Assembly: GCA_017430235.1 (NCBI GenBank) | Contig: JAFRNH010000004.1 | Coordinates: 1-50,958 of the forward strand | Direction: 5' to 3' | Length of the DNA stretch: 50,958 bases | Origin: Paludibacteraceae bacterium | GTDB taxonomy: Bacteria > Bacteroidota > Bacteroidia > Bacteroidales > Paludibacteraceae | Part shown: positions 1 through 9,168 of the stretch, one piece after another | Layout of the letters: each line of letters starts with the position of its first letter | How positions within the stretch are numbered: the stretch's first letter is position 1 | Position numbers and translations under genes: made by a program | The notes under the pieces: model-generated | What the model saw: the letters and a program-made list of their open reading frames with translations, nothing else | Databases searched by the model: none | Told to the model about the DNA's origin: nothing

Positions 1-100
1 CAGAAGCTGGAGCTTGTTCCCACAACTCAAGTTTTCCTTCTTCGTCTCTAATGAAGAGATCGTAAGAAACGGCTACAAATTTTTTATCTTCAATGATCAT
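1..100 (-). CDS. SlyD-like FKBP-type peptidyl-prolyl isomerase (partial, N-terminus)
   Basis: This is the 5' end of a minus-strand gene that runs off the left edge; only about 33 codons are present. The start is the ATG at 100-98. The translated N-terminus begins MIIEDKKFVAVSYDLF and continues with an acidic turn and LELWEQAP. This matches the first strand of SlyD-type FKBP proline isomerases, where a V-S-V-S-Y-x-L stretch is followed by a short loop and an L-x-E-Q element. Such proteins are cytosolic folding helpers with isomerase and chaperone activity. A -7 element lies about 30 bases upstream, leaving a short leader. The catalytic FKBP residues and any metal-binding tail lie outside the window, so the family call rests on the N-terminal match alone. 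Confidence 0.6.
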   Translation of the reverse strand, partial: MIIEDKKFVAVSYDLFIRDEEGKLELWEQAPAS

Positions 101-129
101 ATTCTAACTATTAGATTTGTTATTCTTTG

Positions 130-158
130 CAAAGATAGTAATATTTGGCGGATTTCAA
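130..158 (-). promoter_or_regulatory. Promoter of the SlyD-like gene
   Basis: Read on the minus strand, TTG (158-156) is followed after 18 bases by TATCTTTG (137-130). This fits the Bacteroidota housekeeping pattern TTTG/TTG-N19-TAnnTTTG. The predicted start of transcription is near 123-125, about 25 bases before the ATG at 100. Confidence 0.55.
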
Positions 159-275
159 TTTATTTTGTGTATTTTCCATGTCTCTGTGTGGTGAAGGCGA
201 ATTTTCATTCTGATAGATTCCCGTCCGTAATCTCTTTTCCATTGTAAATAAGTTTTTTCTGTAAAAAAATAATCG

Positions 276-283
276 TATTTTTG
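276..283 (+). promoter_or_regulatory. Possible -7 element upstream of the PL11 lyase
   Basis: TATTTTTG fits TAnnTTTG and lies 44 bases before the ATG at 328. No convincing -33 TTTG is seen at the usual distance; the region there is a T run. It is the best candidate in the 101-327 gap, which otherwise shows only the divergent promoter of the SlyD-like gene. Confidence 0.35.
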
Positions 284-327
284 TCGATGATAATAGAAAC
301 CATAAAGAAAACGTAAAACTAAATTTC

Positions 328-2805
328 ATGAAAAACATTGTTACAACATTCTTAATAAGCGTTGCTTGTATGTCACTTTGTGTGATGGATTGCCTTGCAG
401 AAGGAAAATCACGTGCACTATGGGCTTCAAAAACATCGAATGGTGTTTTTGTGAGTTGGCGTATGCGCGCTACGGATGCTCCTAAAACCACTACTTATAA
501 ATTGTATGCAGATGGTAGGTTGGTCAGTGAGATGAAGGATAAAACGAACGTCACATTGTCTTCGCAGTATCAAAACTCCACCTTCTCGCTGGAAGTGTAT
601 GATAATCTTGGAAATAAGATTGATGAGCAGACGGGTGTGAAAAGTACCGAGTATGATTATTATCCTATCCGATTGAATCATCCGGGTGAGTATACATTGA
701 ATGGGGAACGCCTTGCCTATTTCCCTTACGACTGCTCTGCCTATGATATGGATGGCGATGGCGAGCAAGAGATCATCATGACATGGGCTGCTGGAATCGG
801 CGCAACTTGTACGCCGACAGCTCCTCCGATTATTGATTGCATAAAATTGGATGGAACACTCATGTGGCGAATCAACTTGGGACCTAATGTGCTAGGTGGT
901 TGCCGTTTCTCCTTTTTGTGTTATGACTTCGATGAGGATGGCTATGGAGAGCTAATTGTGAAAACGGCTCAGGGCTCGAAAGATGCAACGGGCAACTATC
1001 TCTCAACGGGTGCGGCTCGTGGCGCTAATCATAACCAATCATCTATCAACAGCTCTGGTGTGATTACAGATGGTGGTAAGGAGTGGATCACTTGCTTCGA
1101 CGGACGAACTGGAAAAGAATTGGCTACGATTGATTATTGGCCTTATTTTAATATTCAAAGAGATTGGTGTACGGAATCTGGTAAGACGGATGGAAACACC
1201 TATGGACACAGAGGTAACTGGTTCAAGTCTTGTGTGGCTTTCTTAAATGTGAATGGTAAGGCAAAACCTTGTTTCGTAACTACCCGTGGTATCTATACAT
1301 ACTCGTATGCGGCTGCATACTCATGGGATGGTAACACTTTGACCAACTTGTGGAGAAACTCATCAGAGAGAAGTGGTAGTAATTCCATTTATGCTGCAGG
1401 CGCTCATAGTATCACCTGCGGAGATGTGGATAATGATGGTTTTGATGAGGTGATCGTAGGAGCTGCTTGCTTGGATGATGATGGTTCCGTGTTGTGGAAT
1501 ACCGGATTCGGACACGGGGATGCTACCCATTTGGGCGAGTTTAGTCCATATAACGAAGGCTTGGAATATTTTATGATTACAGAAGAAACTGATGAGCGTG
1601 TCGTAAAATACAATTGCGCTTTGTTGGATGCAAAGACGGGTAAAGTCTTGGCAGGACGACCTCAGACAGGTGGTGATACAGGTCGTGGTATGATACTTGA
1701 TTGTGATAGCAGGTATGATGGCGCTGAATATTTTGATTGGAGCGATGAACTGATGTACTCATGTAAGGATGAGCCTATCTCTGCTTGGCATGTGGGTTCC
1801 ACAACAAGTAGTTCCATCAATTTCCGCATCTTCTTTGACGGAGATTTGTACGAAGAATCAGCCGATCGTGGTCATGTGGATAAATGGAATAGTCAAAGTA
1901 AGACATGGGAACGTGTCTACACGTATGGATATAACATTACCATAGATGGAACAAAGATTCAATGGGGTGCCAATACAAACAATGATACAAAGTATAATTG
2001 CTGCTTGCAGGCTGATATCATAGGCGACTGGCGTGAGGAAGCATTGTTCTGGACCACAGTGAATGGCAAATATTATATGACCATCTATCCAACCACTATT
2101 CCAAGCGATTATAAATTGCCTTGGCTTCGTGATGATCACGTATATGATTTGGCAATAGCTTGGCAGAATTGTGGATATAATCAACCTCCTCATTTGGGAT
2201 ATAGCCCTGTAGAATATTATAAAAAATTGAATGAACCTACTCAGCCTGCTGTATTGACGAAACAAGGTTCGGGTTCAAGTTCCCAAAGCGTGAAAAAAGG
2301 TGAAACAATTGAGGAGTTTTCTTATTCATGGGAGAATGCGGCTGGTGTGATGGTGACTGGACTTCCAAATGGTATCTATTATACGATCAACAAAGAGGCT
2401 AAGACTATTTCATTTGCAGGAATTGCGGATGATGAAGTGGGTGAATATGAATACAAGGTGATAACACTGGGTAATGATGAGAACGTCGAAAAGAAAGGTG
2501 TCTTCACTATCGTCTCAGATTCAAGCGTGTCTGTGATTTCAGTGGAATCAGACATGGAGAAACTTGTGGTTTTACCGAATCCAATCGACGATAGGGCAAC
2601 GGTCTCTTTTGTATCGACGTCTAACCAAACAATCAGATGGAGTCTCTGCACTATATCAGGAACCATTTGCTTGAGTGGGGATGTGAACGTTGAAAAAGGA
2701 GAATCGCAATTCTCTCTGGATGCTAGTTCTTTAGCGGCTGGTGTTTATTTCCTTATGATTGAAGGATGTGACATCTCCGCTAATGCTAAGATAATGGTTA
2801 GATGA
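328..2805 (+). CDS. Rhamnogalacturonan lyase, PL11 type, T9SS cargo
   Basis: An 825-residue secreted enzyme. Residues 1-24 form a signal peptide ending near CLA. An N-terminal beta-sandwich (SRALWAS, VSWRM, YKLYADG) precedes a large propeller domain. That domain carries Asp-rich calcium-type loops: DMDGDGEQE near 140, DFDEDGYGE near 200 and DVDNDGFDE near 366. This layout is typical of PL11 rhamnogalacturonan lyases such as YesW/YesX, which cleave the rhamnose-galacturonate backbone of pectin by beta-elimination using calcium. After the catalytic part comes an Ig-like stretch, then a C-terminal sorting domain with VLPNP, AGVYFLM and a terminal KIMVR, as in type A T9SS cargo. The protein is therefore expected at the cell surface or outside. 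The gene is followed after 10 bases by a second T9SS enzyme, so the two are probably co-transcribed. Endo versus exo action cannot be read from the sequence. Confidence 0.88.
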   Translation: MKNIVTTFLISVACMSLCVMDCLAEGKSRALWASKTSNGVFVSWRMRATDAPKTTTYKLYADGRLVSEMKDKTNVTLSSQYQNSTFSLEVYDNLGNKIDEQTGVKSTEYDYYPIRLNHPGEYTLNGERLAYFPYDCSAYDMDGDGEQEIIMTWAAGIGATCTPTAPPIIDCIKLDGTLMWRINLGPNVLGGCRFSFLCYDFDEDGYGELIVKTAQGSKDATGNYLSTGAARGANHNQSSINSSGVITDGGKEWITCFDGRTGKELATIDYWPYFNIQRDWCTESGKTDGNTYGHRGNWFKSCVAFLNVNGKAKPCFVTTRGIYTYSYAAAYSWDGNTLTNLWRNSSERSGSNSIYAAGAHSITCGDVDNDGFDEVIVGAACLDDDGSVLWNTGFGHGDATHLGEFSPYNEGLEYFMITEETDERVVKYNCALLDAKTGKVLAGRPQTGGDTGRGMILDCDSRYDGAEYFDWSDELMYSCKDEPISAWHVGSTTSSSINFRIFFDGDLYEESADRGHVDKWNSQSKTWERVYTYGYNITIDGTKIQWGANTNNDTKYNCCLQADIIGDWREEALFWTTVNGKYYMTIYPTTIPSDYKLPWLRDDHVYDLAIAWQNCGYNQPPHLGYSPVEYYKKLNEPTQPAVLTKQGSGSSSQSVKKGETIEEFSYSWENAAGVMVTGLPNGIYYTINKEAKTISFAGIADDEVGEYEYKVITLGNDENVEKKGVFTIVSDSSVSVISVESDMEKLVVLPNPIDDRATVSFVSTSNQTIRWSLCTISGTICLSGDVNVEKGESQFSLDASSLAAGVYFLMIEGCDISANAKIMVR

Positions 2806-2815
2806 AAATGAAATA

Positions 2816-5017
2816 ATGCGTAGAATAAAGAGAATAATCATATTACTATATGTGTCGGTGCTGCCCCTTAACTTATGGGCAGCACTGATTTCTTTCACCA
2901 ATTTTGAAGACTTCAAAAGTGGTTCTCCGCTATCTCGTGAAGAACTGCAGGAGAAGGGCTTTCAAACGGGGACGTGGGACAATTCGTTGGCGACAAGGAC
3001 GCTTTTGGATACGTGTCAGTCGGCGTCTGGTCGACAGTCGGTTCGAATCACCTATCCGAAAAATGGATACGGACCATCGGAAACAGGTTGTCAGGTGCAA
3101 TTGAAGTTCGAGAAGCGGGATGAAGCCTATGCCTCTTATTGTTTGCGTTTTTCTGAGAATTTTTCATGGGGGACGACTAGTTATGGAGGAAAACTGCCAG
3201 GCTTGTCGGGTGGCGACAATTGTTCAGGTGGCGATGCGTGCGACGGTACGAATGGCTTTTCTGCACGTCTGATGTGGAGAGCTGGAGGAAAGGCTGTGTT
3301 GTATCTCTATCACATGGATAAACCAGATAAATTTGGAGAAGATTTTGAATTGATCTATCCAGATGGACGACAAGTTGTTTTTGAACGTGGTAAGTGGTAT
3401 CATGTAGCAGAACGTGTGAAGATGAACAAGGATGGTTCTACCTATGACGGAGAGGTGGAGATTTGGATAAATGGTCAACACGTATTGCTTGTGCAGGGAT
3501 TGCGTTTCACCTCGAATGGAGACAAAGTGGATGATTTCTATATTTCAACATTTCATGGGGGTGATGATGAAACGTGGTGTCCGACGGAAACATGTTACAC
3601 ATGGTTGGATGACATTCGTATAGGAACCTCTTATGAGGATGTTTCGTATCAAACTTGTCGGAAACCAGAGGTCGGGAAAAATCAATCCCTTTGTACGGGA
3701 GCCAAATCATATACGTTTACATCAGATTTAAGTGATGACAAAAGAGAATACCTATGGCTGCGAAATGGCGAGATCTTTGCTCGGGAACCAATCGTTCAGG
3801 TGTGGCAAGAGGGTAGTTATGTGTTGATTACGGATAGCGCATGGTGTAGTGCCCGCGATACGGTTCATTTGTATGCCTCTCTTCATCCAGCATTGGGAGG
3901 GGATAAGCATTTGTGTGCTACCTCTTTCTTGTTGTTAGACACGCAATTGTCAGATGAGTCAGAATATCAGTATGAATGGGAAAAAGATGGTGTTCGGTTG
4001 GATGATAAGGGTCCCTCGTTGAAGGTCTGTGAAGAAGGTACGTATACCGTGAAAGTATCTACTGCCAATTGTGAGGAGGAGACAGATCGGGTGACGGTCA
4101 CCTCGGGTTTGTTGCCAGTTCGTGTGACGGAAATGTCAGGAGGAACAGAAGCAAATTTGCAGGTGTTGGGCGAAAGCCAATATGAGTGGTATGCAGATGA
4201 ACAACTGACGGAGTTGTTGGCTACAGGTGCAACGTACACAGCACAGATGACAACCATACCATCCTATGTATATGTGAAGGATGCTGGCTCGTATAATGGA
4301 TGGGTGGGGAAGAAGAGACTGACTTCAAATGCGTGGACGCGTAGCGACTTCTCTGAATCCTTGCTGTTTACAGTGAAGAAAGCATTGACGATCGACTCTC
4401 TATCAATCTATCCCAAGTCAGAATTAGATGCTGTGATACGGATCTTAGATGATCAGTCGGGTGAAGTGGTTGCAATAAAGAAGTATGAAAATTTATCTCC
4501 AGGAGAGAATCGTCTGGCGCTATCTGCCACCCTGTCGCCAGGGAAATATAGGATGGACGCCTTAGGAACGACAGCGCCTTTGTATCATTCCCATACAGAT
4601 GAAGATATTCAATATCCATATGAGTTAGAAGACATTGTTTCTATTGATGGAACCTCACCAGCATGGCTTGCGAACAAACCATGGTATCTCTATTTTTACA
4701 ATTGGAGAGTTTCGGTGGGAAACACGTGCGCGGCTACTCCTGTACCTTTGAAAAAACAGACCGTTTCAGCCGTTTCACTTGTACAAAAAAGCAAGATTGA
4801 GGTTTATCCTAAATTTACGGATGGAGACTTGCATATTGATGGATTGACGGGTAAGTCGAGGATAACAATATTCAATTGTAGTGGAAGGAAGAAATTGTAT
4901 AGAAATATGAAACAAGAGAATGCCTATTTTAATGTGATGGAATGGAATTCAGGGGCATATTTGATACAGGTGGAAGATGAATCAGGAGTCTATTCTTTCC
5001 ATTTCATTAAGTTCTGA
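2816..5017 (+). CDS. PL14-like polysaccharide lyase with Ig-like region, T9SS cargo
   Basis: A 733-residue secreted protein. Residues 1-22 form a signal peptide. The N-terminal roughly 270 residues look like a jelly-roll carbohydrate-active domain: FTNFEDF at the front, then QVQLKF, a GGKLPGLSGG motif, GFSARLMWR and LYLYHMD. That series resembles polysaccharide lyase family 14 and related alginate or glucuronan lyases. It is followed by Ig-like segments (EYLWLRNGEIF, YQYEWEKDGVRLDD) common in exported Bacteroidota proteins. The C-terminus has a sorting-domain pattern (IEVYPKFTDG, SGAYLIQVED, ending HFIKF), indicating T9SS export. The catalytic residues were not identified and the substrate is inferred only from its PL11 neighbour; pectic or other uronic-acid glycans are likely. 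It lies 10 bases behind the PL11 gene. No clear terminator follows in 5018-5181. Confidence 0.65.
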   Translation: MRRIKRIIILLYVSVLPLNLWAALISFTNFEDFKSGSPLSREELQEKGFQTGTWDNSLATRTLLDTCQSASGRQSVRITYPKNGYGPSETGCQVQLKFEKRDEAYASYCLRFSENFSWGTTSYGGKLPGLSGGDNCSGGDACDGTNGFSARLMWRAGGKAVLYLYHMDKPDKFGEDFELIYPDGRQVVFERGKWYHVAERVKMNKDGSTYDGEVEIWINGQHVLLVQGLRFTSNGDKVDDFYISTFHGGDDETWCPTETCYTWLDDIRIGTSYEDVSYQTCRKPEVGKNQSLCTGAKSYTFTSDLSDDKREYLWLRNGEIFAREPIVQVWQEGSYVLITDSAWCSARDTVHLYASLHPALGGDKHLCATSFLLLDTQLSDESEYQYEWEKDGVRLDDKGPSLKVCEEGTYTVKVSTANCEEETDRVTVTSGLLPVRVTEMSGGTEANLQVLGESQYEWYADEQLTELLATGATYTAQMTTIPSYVYVKDAGSYNGWVGKKRLTSNAWTRSDFSESLLFTVKKALTIDSLSIYPKSELDAVIRILDDQSGEVVAIKKYENLSPGENRLALSATLSPGKYRMDALGTTAPLYHSHTDEDIQYPYELEDIVSIDGTSPAWLANKPWYLYFYNWRVSVGNTCAATPVPLKKQTVSAVSLVQKSKIEVYPKFTDGDLHIDGLTGKSRITIFNCSGRKKLYRNMKQENAYFNVMEWNSGAYLIQVEDESGVYSFHFIKF

Positions 5018-5181
5018 AAAAAAAAGAAGAAAGGAGAGAGACAGAATGGGAAAAGGGGCAGAGTTGATGAAAAATTAAGATTTTTTTACTAATAAACTCA
5101 TTATGTGCTAATAATTGTTTATCTTAGCAGTCGAATTTGTAAAACGTGAGATTATATTAGATAATTTATAAATTACAAAAT

Positions 5182-6888
5182 ATGAATGAACCAAAGACAA
5201 AGGGTGCGTGGAAAATAAAAACGCTCCTTTCTATTGCAGGAAAATTGCAATGGATGAAATTGGATAAAGCAGCTAAAGATTGTAAGAAAGCGCAAGAAAA
5301 GACATTACGTCAGATTTTGGATTATGCAAAGGATTCCGTATATGGAAAGGAGCATAATTTCGCAAAAATATTAGAAGCTCAAACACCAGAGGAGTTGTTT
5401 AAGAGATATCAAGAGAATGTTAAACCTAACGACTACGAAGATTTTCGTCCGTATGTAGAGCGTCACAAACAAGGAGAGCCAAATGTGCTTTTCCCAGGAA
5501 AGCCTAAGATGTACGCTACAACATCAGGTACGACAAGCGAACCTAAGTGGATTCCTATCACAGAAGAATATTATTCCAATATTTATAGCAAGATGACCAA
5601 GGTATGGTTGTATTCTTTTATTAAGAATAGACCTAAAACATTCGAAGGTCAGATTGTTTCTATTGTAGGAAAGGCAATCGAAGGAGCTGCTCCGGATGGA
5701 ACTGTATATGGATCTGTTTCTGGTGTGACACAACGTGATTGCCCTGAGTTCATCAAAGTAGCATATACTGCACCTGCTGATGTCTTTACGATTTCAGATT
5801 ATAAAGCTCGTTATTATTGCATCATGCGTTTGGGTATTGAGCACAATGTACATTTGATTGTGACAGCCAACCCATCTACAATTGTAGAGATGCAGAAGAA
5901 TGTAAATGAGTTCTATGATGATTATGTAGACGATATTGAGCATGGAACGATTAGTAGTAAGATCAATGTTCCTGAGGAGATTCGTCAAAACATTATCAAA
6001 GCAAAAAATCTTCAACCTAATCCAGAAAGAGCAAAAGAACTTCGTGAGTTGAAGGCTAAGTATGGCACAGTGCTTCCAAAGCATTATTGGCCAAACATGC
6101 AGATTTTGAACACATGGAAATGTGGTAATACTAAGTTCTATTTGGATAAGTTCAAAGACTCTTTCCCTCCTCAGATGATGCACCAAGAATTTAGTTATTT
6201 CTCATCTGAGTGCCGTGCCGGATTGGTGTTGGACGAGACAAACGGAACAGTTCTTTTCCCTCACATGCACTATTTTGAGTTTGTGGAGGAACATGATATA
6301 GAGAGTGCAAATCCTAAGTTCTTGCAATTGCATGAATTGGAAATTGGCAAACGCTATTGCCCATACGTAACCACATGGGCTGGACTTTACCGCTATACAA
6401 TGAGCGATTTGCTTGAAGTAGAGGGTTATTATGGCACAATTCCAAAGGTACACATGGTTCAAAAGATCAATGGTATTGTCACAATGACGGGAGAGAAACT
6501 TCACGAGACTCAGTTTACGAGTGCTGTTGAGGAGACTGCCAAGGAGTTGAATATGCCAGTTAAATTCTTTATTGGATTTGCAGATTTGAGTGTTTCTGCA
6601 TACCACTTCTATTATGAGTTTGAAGATGAAAATACGACTCAAGATCAGGCTGAAGAGTTCACTCGTTCCGTTGATGCTAAATTGAAGAAGAAGAATATGG
6701 AGTATGAGGCAAAACGTGATTCACTTCGTGTTCATGACCCTCTTACTCATATCTTAGTGTCCGAGTCGTTCGAGAAGTTCAAAGCTCGTTGTATCGATGA
6801 AGGAGCACGTGACGGTCAGTTTAAGTTGAATTTGTTGCTTCAGGATGAGAATCGCCACGCTAAGTTTAAGGACCTGGTTAAGAAATGA
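5182..6888 (+). CDS. GH3-family acyl-adenylating enzyme
   Basis: A 568-residue protein of the GH3 auxin-responsive promoter family, a branch of the ANL adenylating superfamily. In plants GH3 enzymes use ATP to adenylate a carboxylate and transfer it to an amino acid. Visible features are the phosphate-binding motif TTSGTTSEPKW at residues 113-123, the later FSYFSSECRAG segment corresponding to the YxSSE(G) motif, and the hinge region TGEKLHETQ. The C-terminal domain is of family size. Bacterial members are common in Bacteroidota but their substrates are not established. No signal peptide or membrane segment is seen, so it is cytosolic. The stop codon overlaps the ATG of the next gene (ATGA), implying translational coupling with the HAD hydrolase. 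Confidence 0.85.
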   Translation: MNEPKTKGAWKIKTLLSIAGKLQWMKLDKAAKDCKKAQEKTLRQILDYAKDSVYGKEHNFAKILEAQTPEELFKRYQENVKPNDYEDFRPYVERHKQGEPNVLFPGKPKMYATTSGTTSEPKWIPITEEYYSNIYSKMTKVWLYSFIKNRPKTFEGQIVSIVGKAIEGAAPDGTVYGSVSGVTQRDCPEFIKVAYTAPADVFTISDYKARYYCIMRLGIEHNVHLIVTANPSTIVEMQKNVNEFYDDYVDDIEHGTISSKINVPEEIRQNIIKAKNLQPNPERAKELRELKAKYGTVLPKHYWPNMQILNTWKCGNTKFYLDKFKDSFPPQMMHQEFSYFSSECRAGLVLDETNGTVLFPHMHYFEFVEEHDIESANPKFLQLHELEIGKRYCPYVTTWAGLYRYTMSDLLEVEGYYGTIPKVHMVQKINGIVTMTGEKLHETQFTSAVEETAKELNMPVKFFIGFADLSVSAYHFYYEFEDENTTQDQAEEFTRSVDAKLKKKNMEYEAKRDSLRVHDPLTHILVSESFEKFKARCIDEGARDGQFKLNLLLQDENRHAKFKDLVKK

Positions 6889-7574
6889 ACATTGATTTAA
6901 GTAAAGTACGTGCCGTCGTCTTTGATCTCGACGGCACGTTATATGACAACAGCCGCTTCCCTTTTTGGTTAGTATCCTCAAGGGTGGCGGATGCTTTTGT
7001 TTTTAGTGCGGAAAGAAAAGTTAGAAGACAGATGAAGGGTGTCGATTTAGATAACTCGGATGCATTCTACGATTCGTTCTTTTCTCATATATCTGACCGC
7101 TCTCGTTTCTCTCCTGAGGAGGCACGTGATTGGTATTGGACTACCTATATGAATCTCTTTCCTCGTATTTTGCGGAAGCATTACAAGCCGAATGATGGGG
7201 TGGAAGAAGTGTTCTCCTTCTTAAATGAGAAAAACATCCCTTCTGCTATTTATTCTGATTATCCATTGGTGAAGGAACGATTTGAGGCATTGGGATTGTC
7301 TAGTGATATCTGTGAGAATTATTGGTCTGCACCTGATATGGGTGCATTTAAGCCTGCTATTCGTCCGATGCATGAAATAGCCTCTGCTATGGGCGTTGAG
7401 GCGGATGAACTGTTGGTTGTGGGAGATCGTGTCGACACGGATGGAAAGTCGGCTTTCTCTTGTGGCGCTCAGTTTATTCATATTCTAAAGAAGAAAAATT
7501 CGAAGGATCCTTCCACTGCCTATGTGTCAATGCATTGGGATGAATTCGTTCGATTTATCATGGATTGGGAATGA
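6885..7574 (+). CDS. HAD-superfamily hydrolase
   Basis: A 229-residue cytosolic protein with all main HAD motifs. Motif I is FDLDGT with nucleophile D14 and general acid D16; motif II is YSDYP with its serine; a lysine follows in GAFKPA; and VGDRVDTDGKSA gives the acidic motif IV. These enzymes form an aspartyl-phosphate intermediate and usually dephosphorylate small metabolites. A helical cap lies between motifs I and II (roughly residues 25-115), as in the C1-capped phosphoglycolate phosphatase or beta-phosphoglucomutase group. The substrate cannot be read from the sequence. The gene overlaps the GH3 gene upstream and the YjdF-type gene downstream by four bases each, so the three are probably made together. 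Confidence 0.85.
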   Translation: MNIDLSKVRAVVFDLDGTLYDNSRFPFWLVSSRVADAFVFSAERKVRRQMKGVDLDNSDAFYDSFFSHISDRSRFSPEEARDWYWTTYMNLFPRILRKHYKPNDGVEEVFSFLNEKNIPSAIYSDYPLVKERFEALGLSSDICENYWSAPDMGAFKPAIRPMHEIASAMGVEADELLVVGDRVDTDGKSAFSCGAQFIHILKKKNSKDPSTAYVSMHWDEFVRFIMDWE

Positions 7575-8182
7575 AACAGAAGTTCCCATTAATACTACTC
7601 ATATTGTTATCTATTGCCTTTGTCGTTTCGGCAATAGATATTCAAGATACGTGGTTGACATGGTTGCTGGAGTCAATGCCTGTGATCATAACAGTCCCTA
7701 TTTTGATATTTAGTTATAAAAAATTTACCTTTTCGAATTTTGCTTATCTCCTGATTTTTATTCATTCTCTATTATTATTGTACGGAGCCCATTATTCGTA
7801 CGCCAAGGTGCCTCTTGGCTATTGGATGGAGGACCTCTTTGGCTTTACGCGTAACAATTATGATAAAATTGGTCATTTCATGCAAGGCTTTGGCCCGGTG
7901 ATTTATGCACGGGAACTCTTTTTGCGTTGTACACCTATGAATAGAGGACGTTGGGCATCGTTCGCCTCATTCTGTGTGGCAATGACGGTCTCAGCTCTTT
8001 ATGAGATTATTGAATGGGCAGCATCTATGACCAATCCGGAAGACACAGAAGCCTTTTTGGGAATGCAGGGTTATATTTGGGATACACAGACGGATATGTT
8101 TATGTGTATGATAGGTTCGTTACTCGCATTAACGCTCTTTTCCTCACTCCATGATAAATCGATGGGACGTGTTGAGGCGTAA
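7571..8182 (+). CDS. YjdF/DUF2238 family membrane protein
   Basis: A 203-residue inner-membrane protein with about six hydrophobic segments. The family pattern is clear in the second half: a YGAHYSYAKVPLG segment, DKIGHFMQGFGPV, then ALYEIIEW and DTQTDMFMC. These conserved acidic and His residues in or near the membrane resemble YjdF (DUF2238) proteins, whose function is not established. I use the ATG at 7571, which overlaps the HAD stop codon (ATGA), rather than a TTG two codons earlier. A hairpin at 8222-8246 ends the unit. Confidence 0.8.
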   Translation: MKQKFPLILLILLSIAFVVSAIDIQDTWLTWLLESMPVIITVPILIFSYKKFTFSNFAYLLIFIHSLLLLYGAHYSYAKVPLGYWMEDLFGFTRNNYDKIGHFMQGFGPVIYARELFLRCTPMNRGRWASFASFCVAMTVSALYEIIEWAASMTNPEDTEAFLGMQGYIWDTQTDMFMCMIGSLLALTLFSSLHDKSMGRVEA

Positions 8183-8213
8183 GAAATCATTGGATATTAT
8201 TTGTTAGATATAT

Positions 8214-8246
8214 AAAAAAAAGAGACAGCATTGATTTAGCTGTCCC
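8214..8246. terminator. Bidirectional terminator between converging genes
   Basis: GACAGC (8224-8229) pairs with GCTGTC (8239-8244) around a 9-base loop. On the minus strand the stem extends to GGGACAGC/GCTGTCTC with one mismatch and is followed by eight Ts. On the plus strand CCTGTTTTTG follows. It sits between converging coding ends at 8182 and 8274 and is better formed for the minus strand. Confidence 0.7.
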
Positions 8247-8273
8247 TGTTTTTGTGTTGTGATTTATGGATTT

Positions 8274-9134
8274 TTATCCGTTATCATTAGGTTGTACGCT
8301 TGGCCATGGATTTTCGATGATGCCAGCCATTTCACACATCTTCGCATGTACACGTGTTCTCAGCTCGTCTACGGCCTCTTTCCTTGGCATGTCGAAGTTA
8401 GGATAGATAGGCTCTCCGATGCGGCAAGTGTAAAGAGGTTCTTTTTTGTTGAATAATTTGTAAAGACCAGTTCTTTCTCTATAAACGATCACCATAGGGA
8501 TGATAGGAATTTTGTACTTATAGGCAAAGATGAAAGCTCCTTTGCGGAAAGGACGGAGCGGTTTGTAATTGTTCCATCTGCACTCTTCTGGGAAGACGTG
8601 AATCCAAGCTTTCCTTTCGTGTAGTTCGTCGAATGCCTCGTTGAACTTTTTGAGGGCGCTCATTGTTTTGGGAACAGGGATACCGCAGGTGTGACGCATT
8701 TTGTCGCGAACCTTTGTTTGAAAGTTGTCAGCCCATGCAGGATACCATAGGTTGGATTGTCCGGAACCCGCCCAAACAGTGATGAAGTCCCACGAATATG
8801 CGTGATTGCAGACTGTGACAGCACCGTCGGTCAATTCTTTTTTGTATTTCTTTAGATTCTCTTTTCCTTCGTATCTCATGCCATAGTAGACAGGATTGAA
8901 CCATTTGCATACTGTATAGAAACGGAAGGAGGCCCAGAAGTGTCCCAACTTCCATTTCCATGATTTATCTATATAGGGATAATTTTCGTCAAAAACCTCG
9001 TTGTATATATTTTCATAGGTCAACTTGTGAACGAAGGGATCGTCTTCAGGAAAGGTGTCCTCTACATCAGGAATGTATTCTCCTTCCTTCACCTTCATCA
9101 TTTTGTACCGCTTATTTTCTAAACATGAACTCAT
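8274..9134 (-). CDS. 1-acyl-glycerol-3-phosphate acyltransferase-like protein (PlsC family)
   Basis: A 286-residue protein with the PlsC/LPLAT fold. The catalytic HX4D motif is HAYSWD at 111-116, and the substrate-binding FPEEC motif is at 181-185 (PEG changed to PEE). Members transfer an acyl chain to lysophosphatidate or related lipids at the inner membrane face. The N-terminal 60 residues are acidic and soluble and the hydrophobic content is low, so it may be a peripheral membrane protein. An internal start at Met12 or Met13 is possible. It lies 34 bases behind the metallo-hydrolase gene, probably in one transcript ended by the hairpin at 8214-8246. The acyl acceptor is not certain; lipids other than phosphatidate are possible for this divergent sequence. 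Confidence 0.78.
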   Translation of the reverse strand: MSSCLENKRYKMMKVKEGEYIPDVEDTFPEDDPFVHKLTYENIYNEVFDENYPYIDKSWKWKLGHFWASFRFYTVCKWFNPVYYGMRYEGKENLKKYKKELTDGAVTVCNHAYSWDFITVWAGSGQSNLWYPAWADNFQTKVRDKMRHTCGIPVPKTMSALKKFNEAFDELHERKAWIHVFPEECRWNNYKPLRPFRKGAFIFAYKYKIPIIPMVIVYRERTGLYKLFNKKEPLYTCRIGEPIYPNFDMPRKEAVDELRTRVHAKMCEMAGIIENPWPSVQPNDNG

Positions 9135-9168
9135 AAGTGAAAAATTAAATGTTAATGAAAGAAACTAG

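Noticed and set aside
328-5017. Full polysaccharide utilisation locus
   Set aside because: No SusC/SusD pair, sensor regulator or sulfatase was seen within the window.
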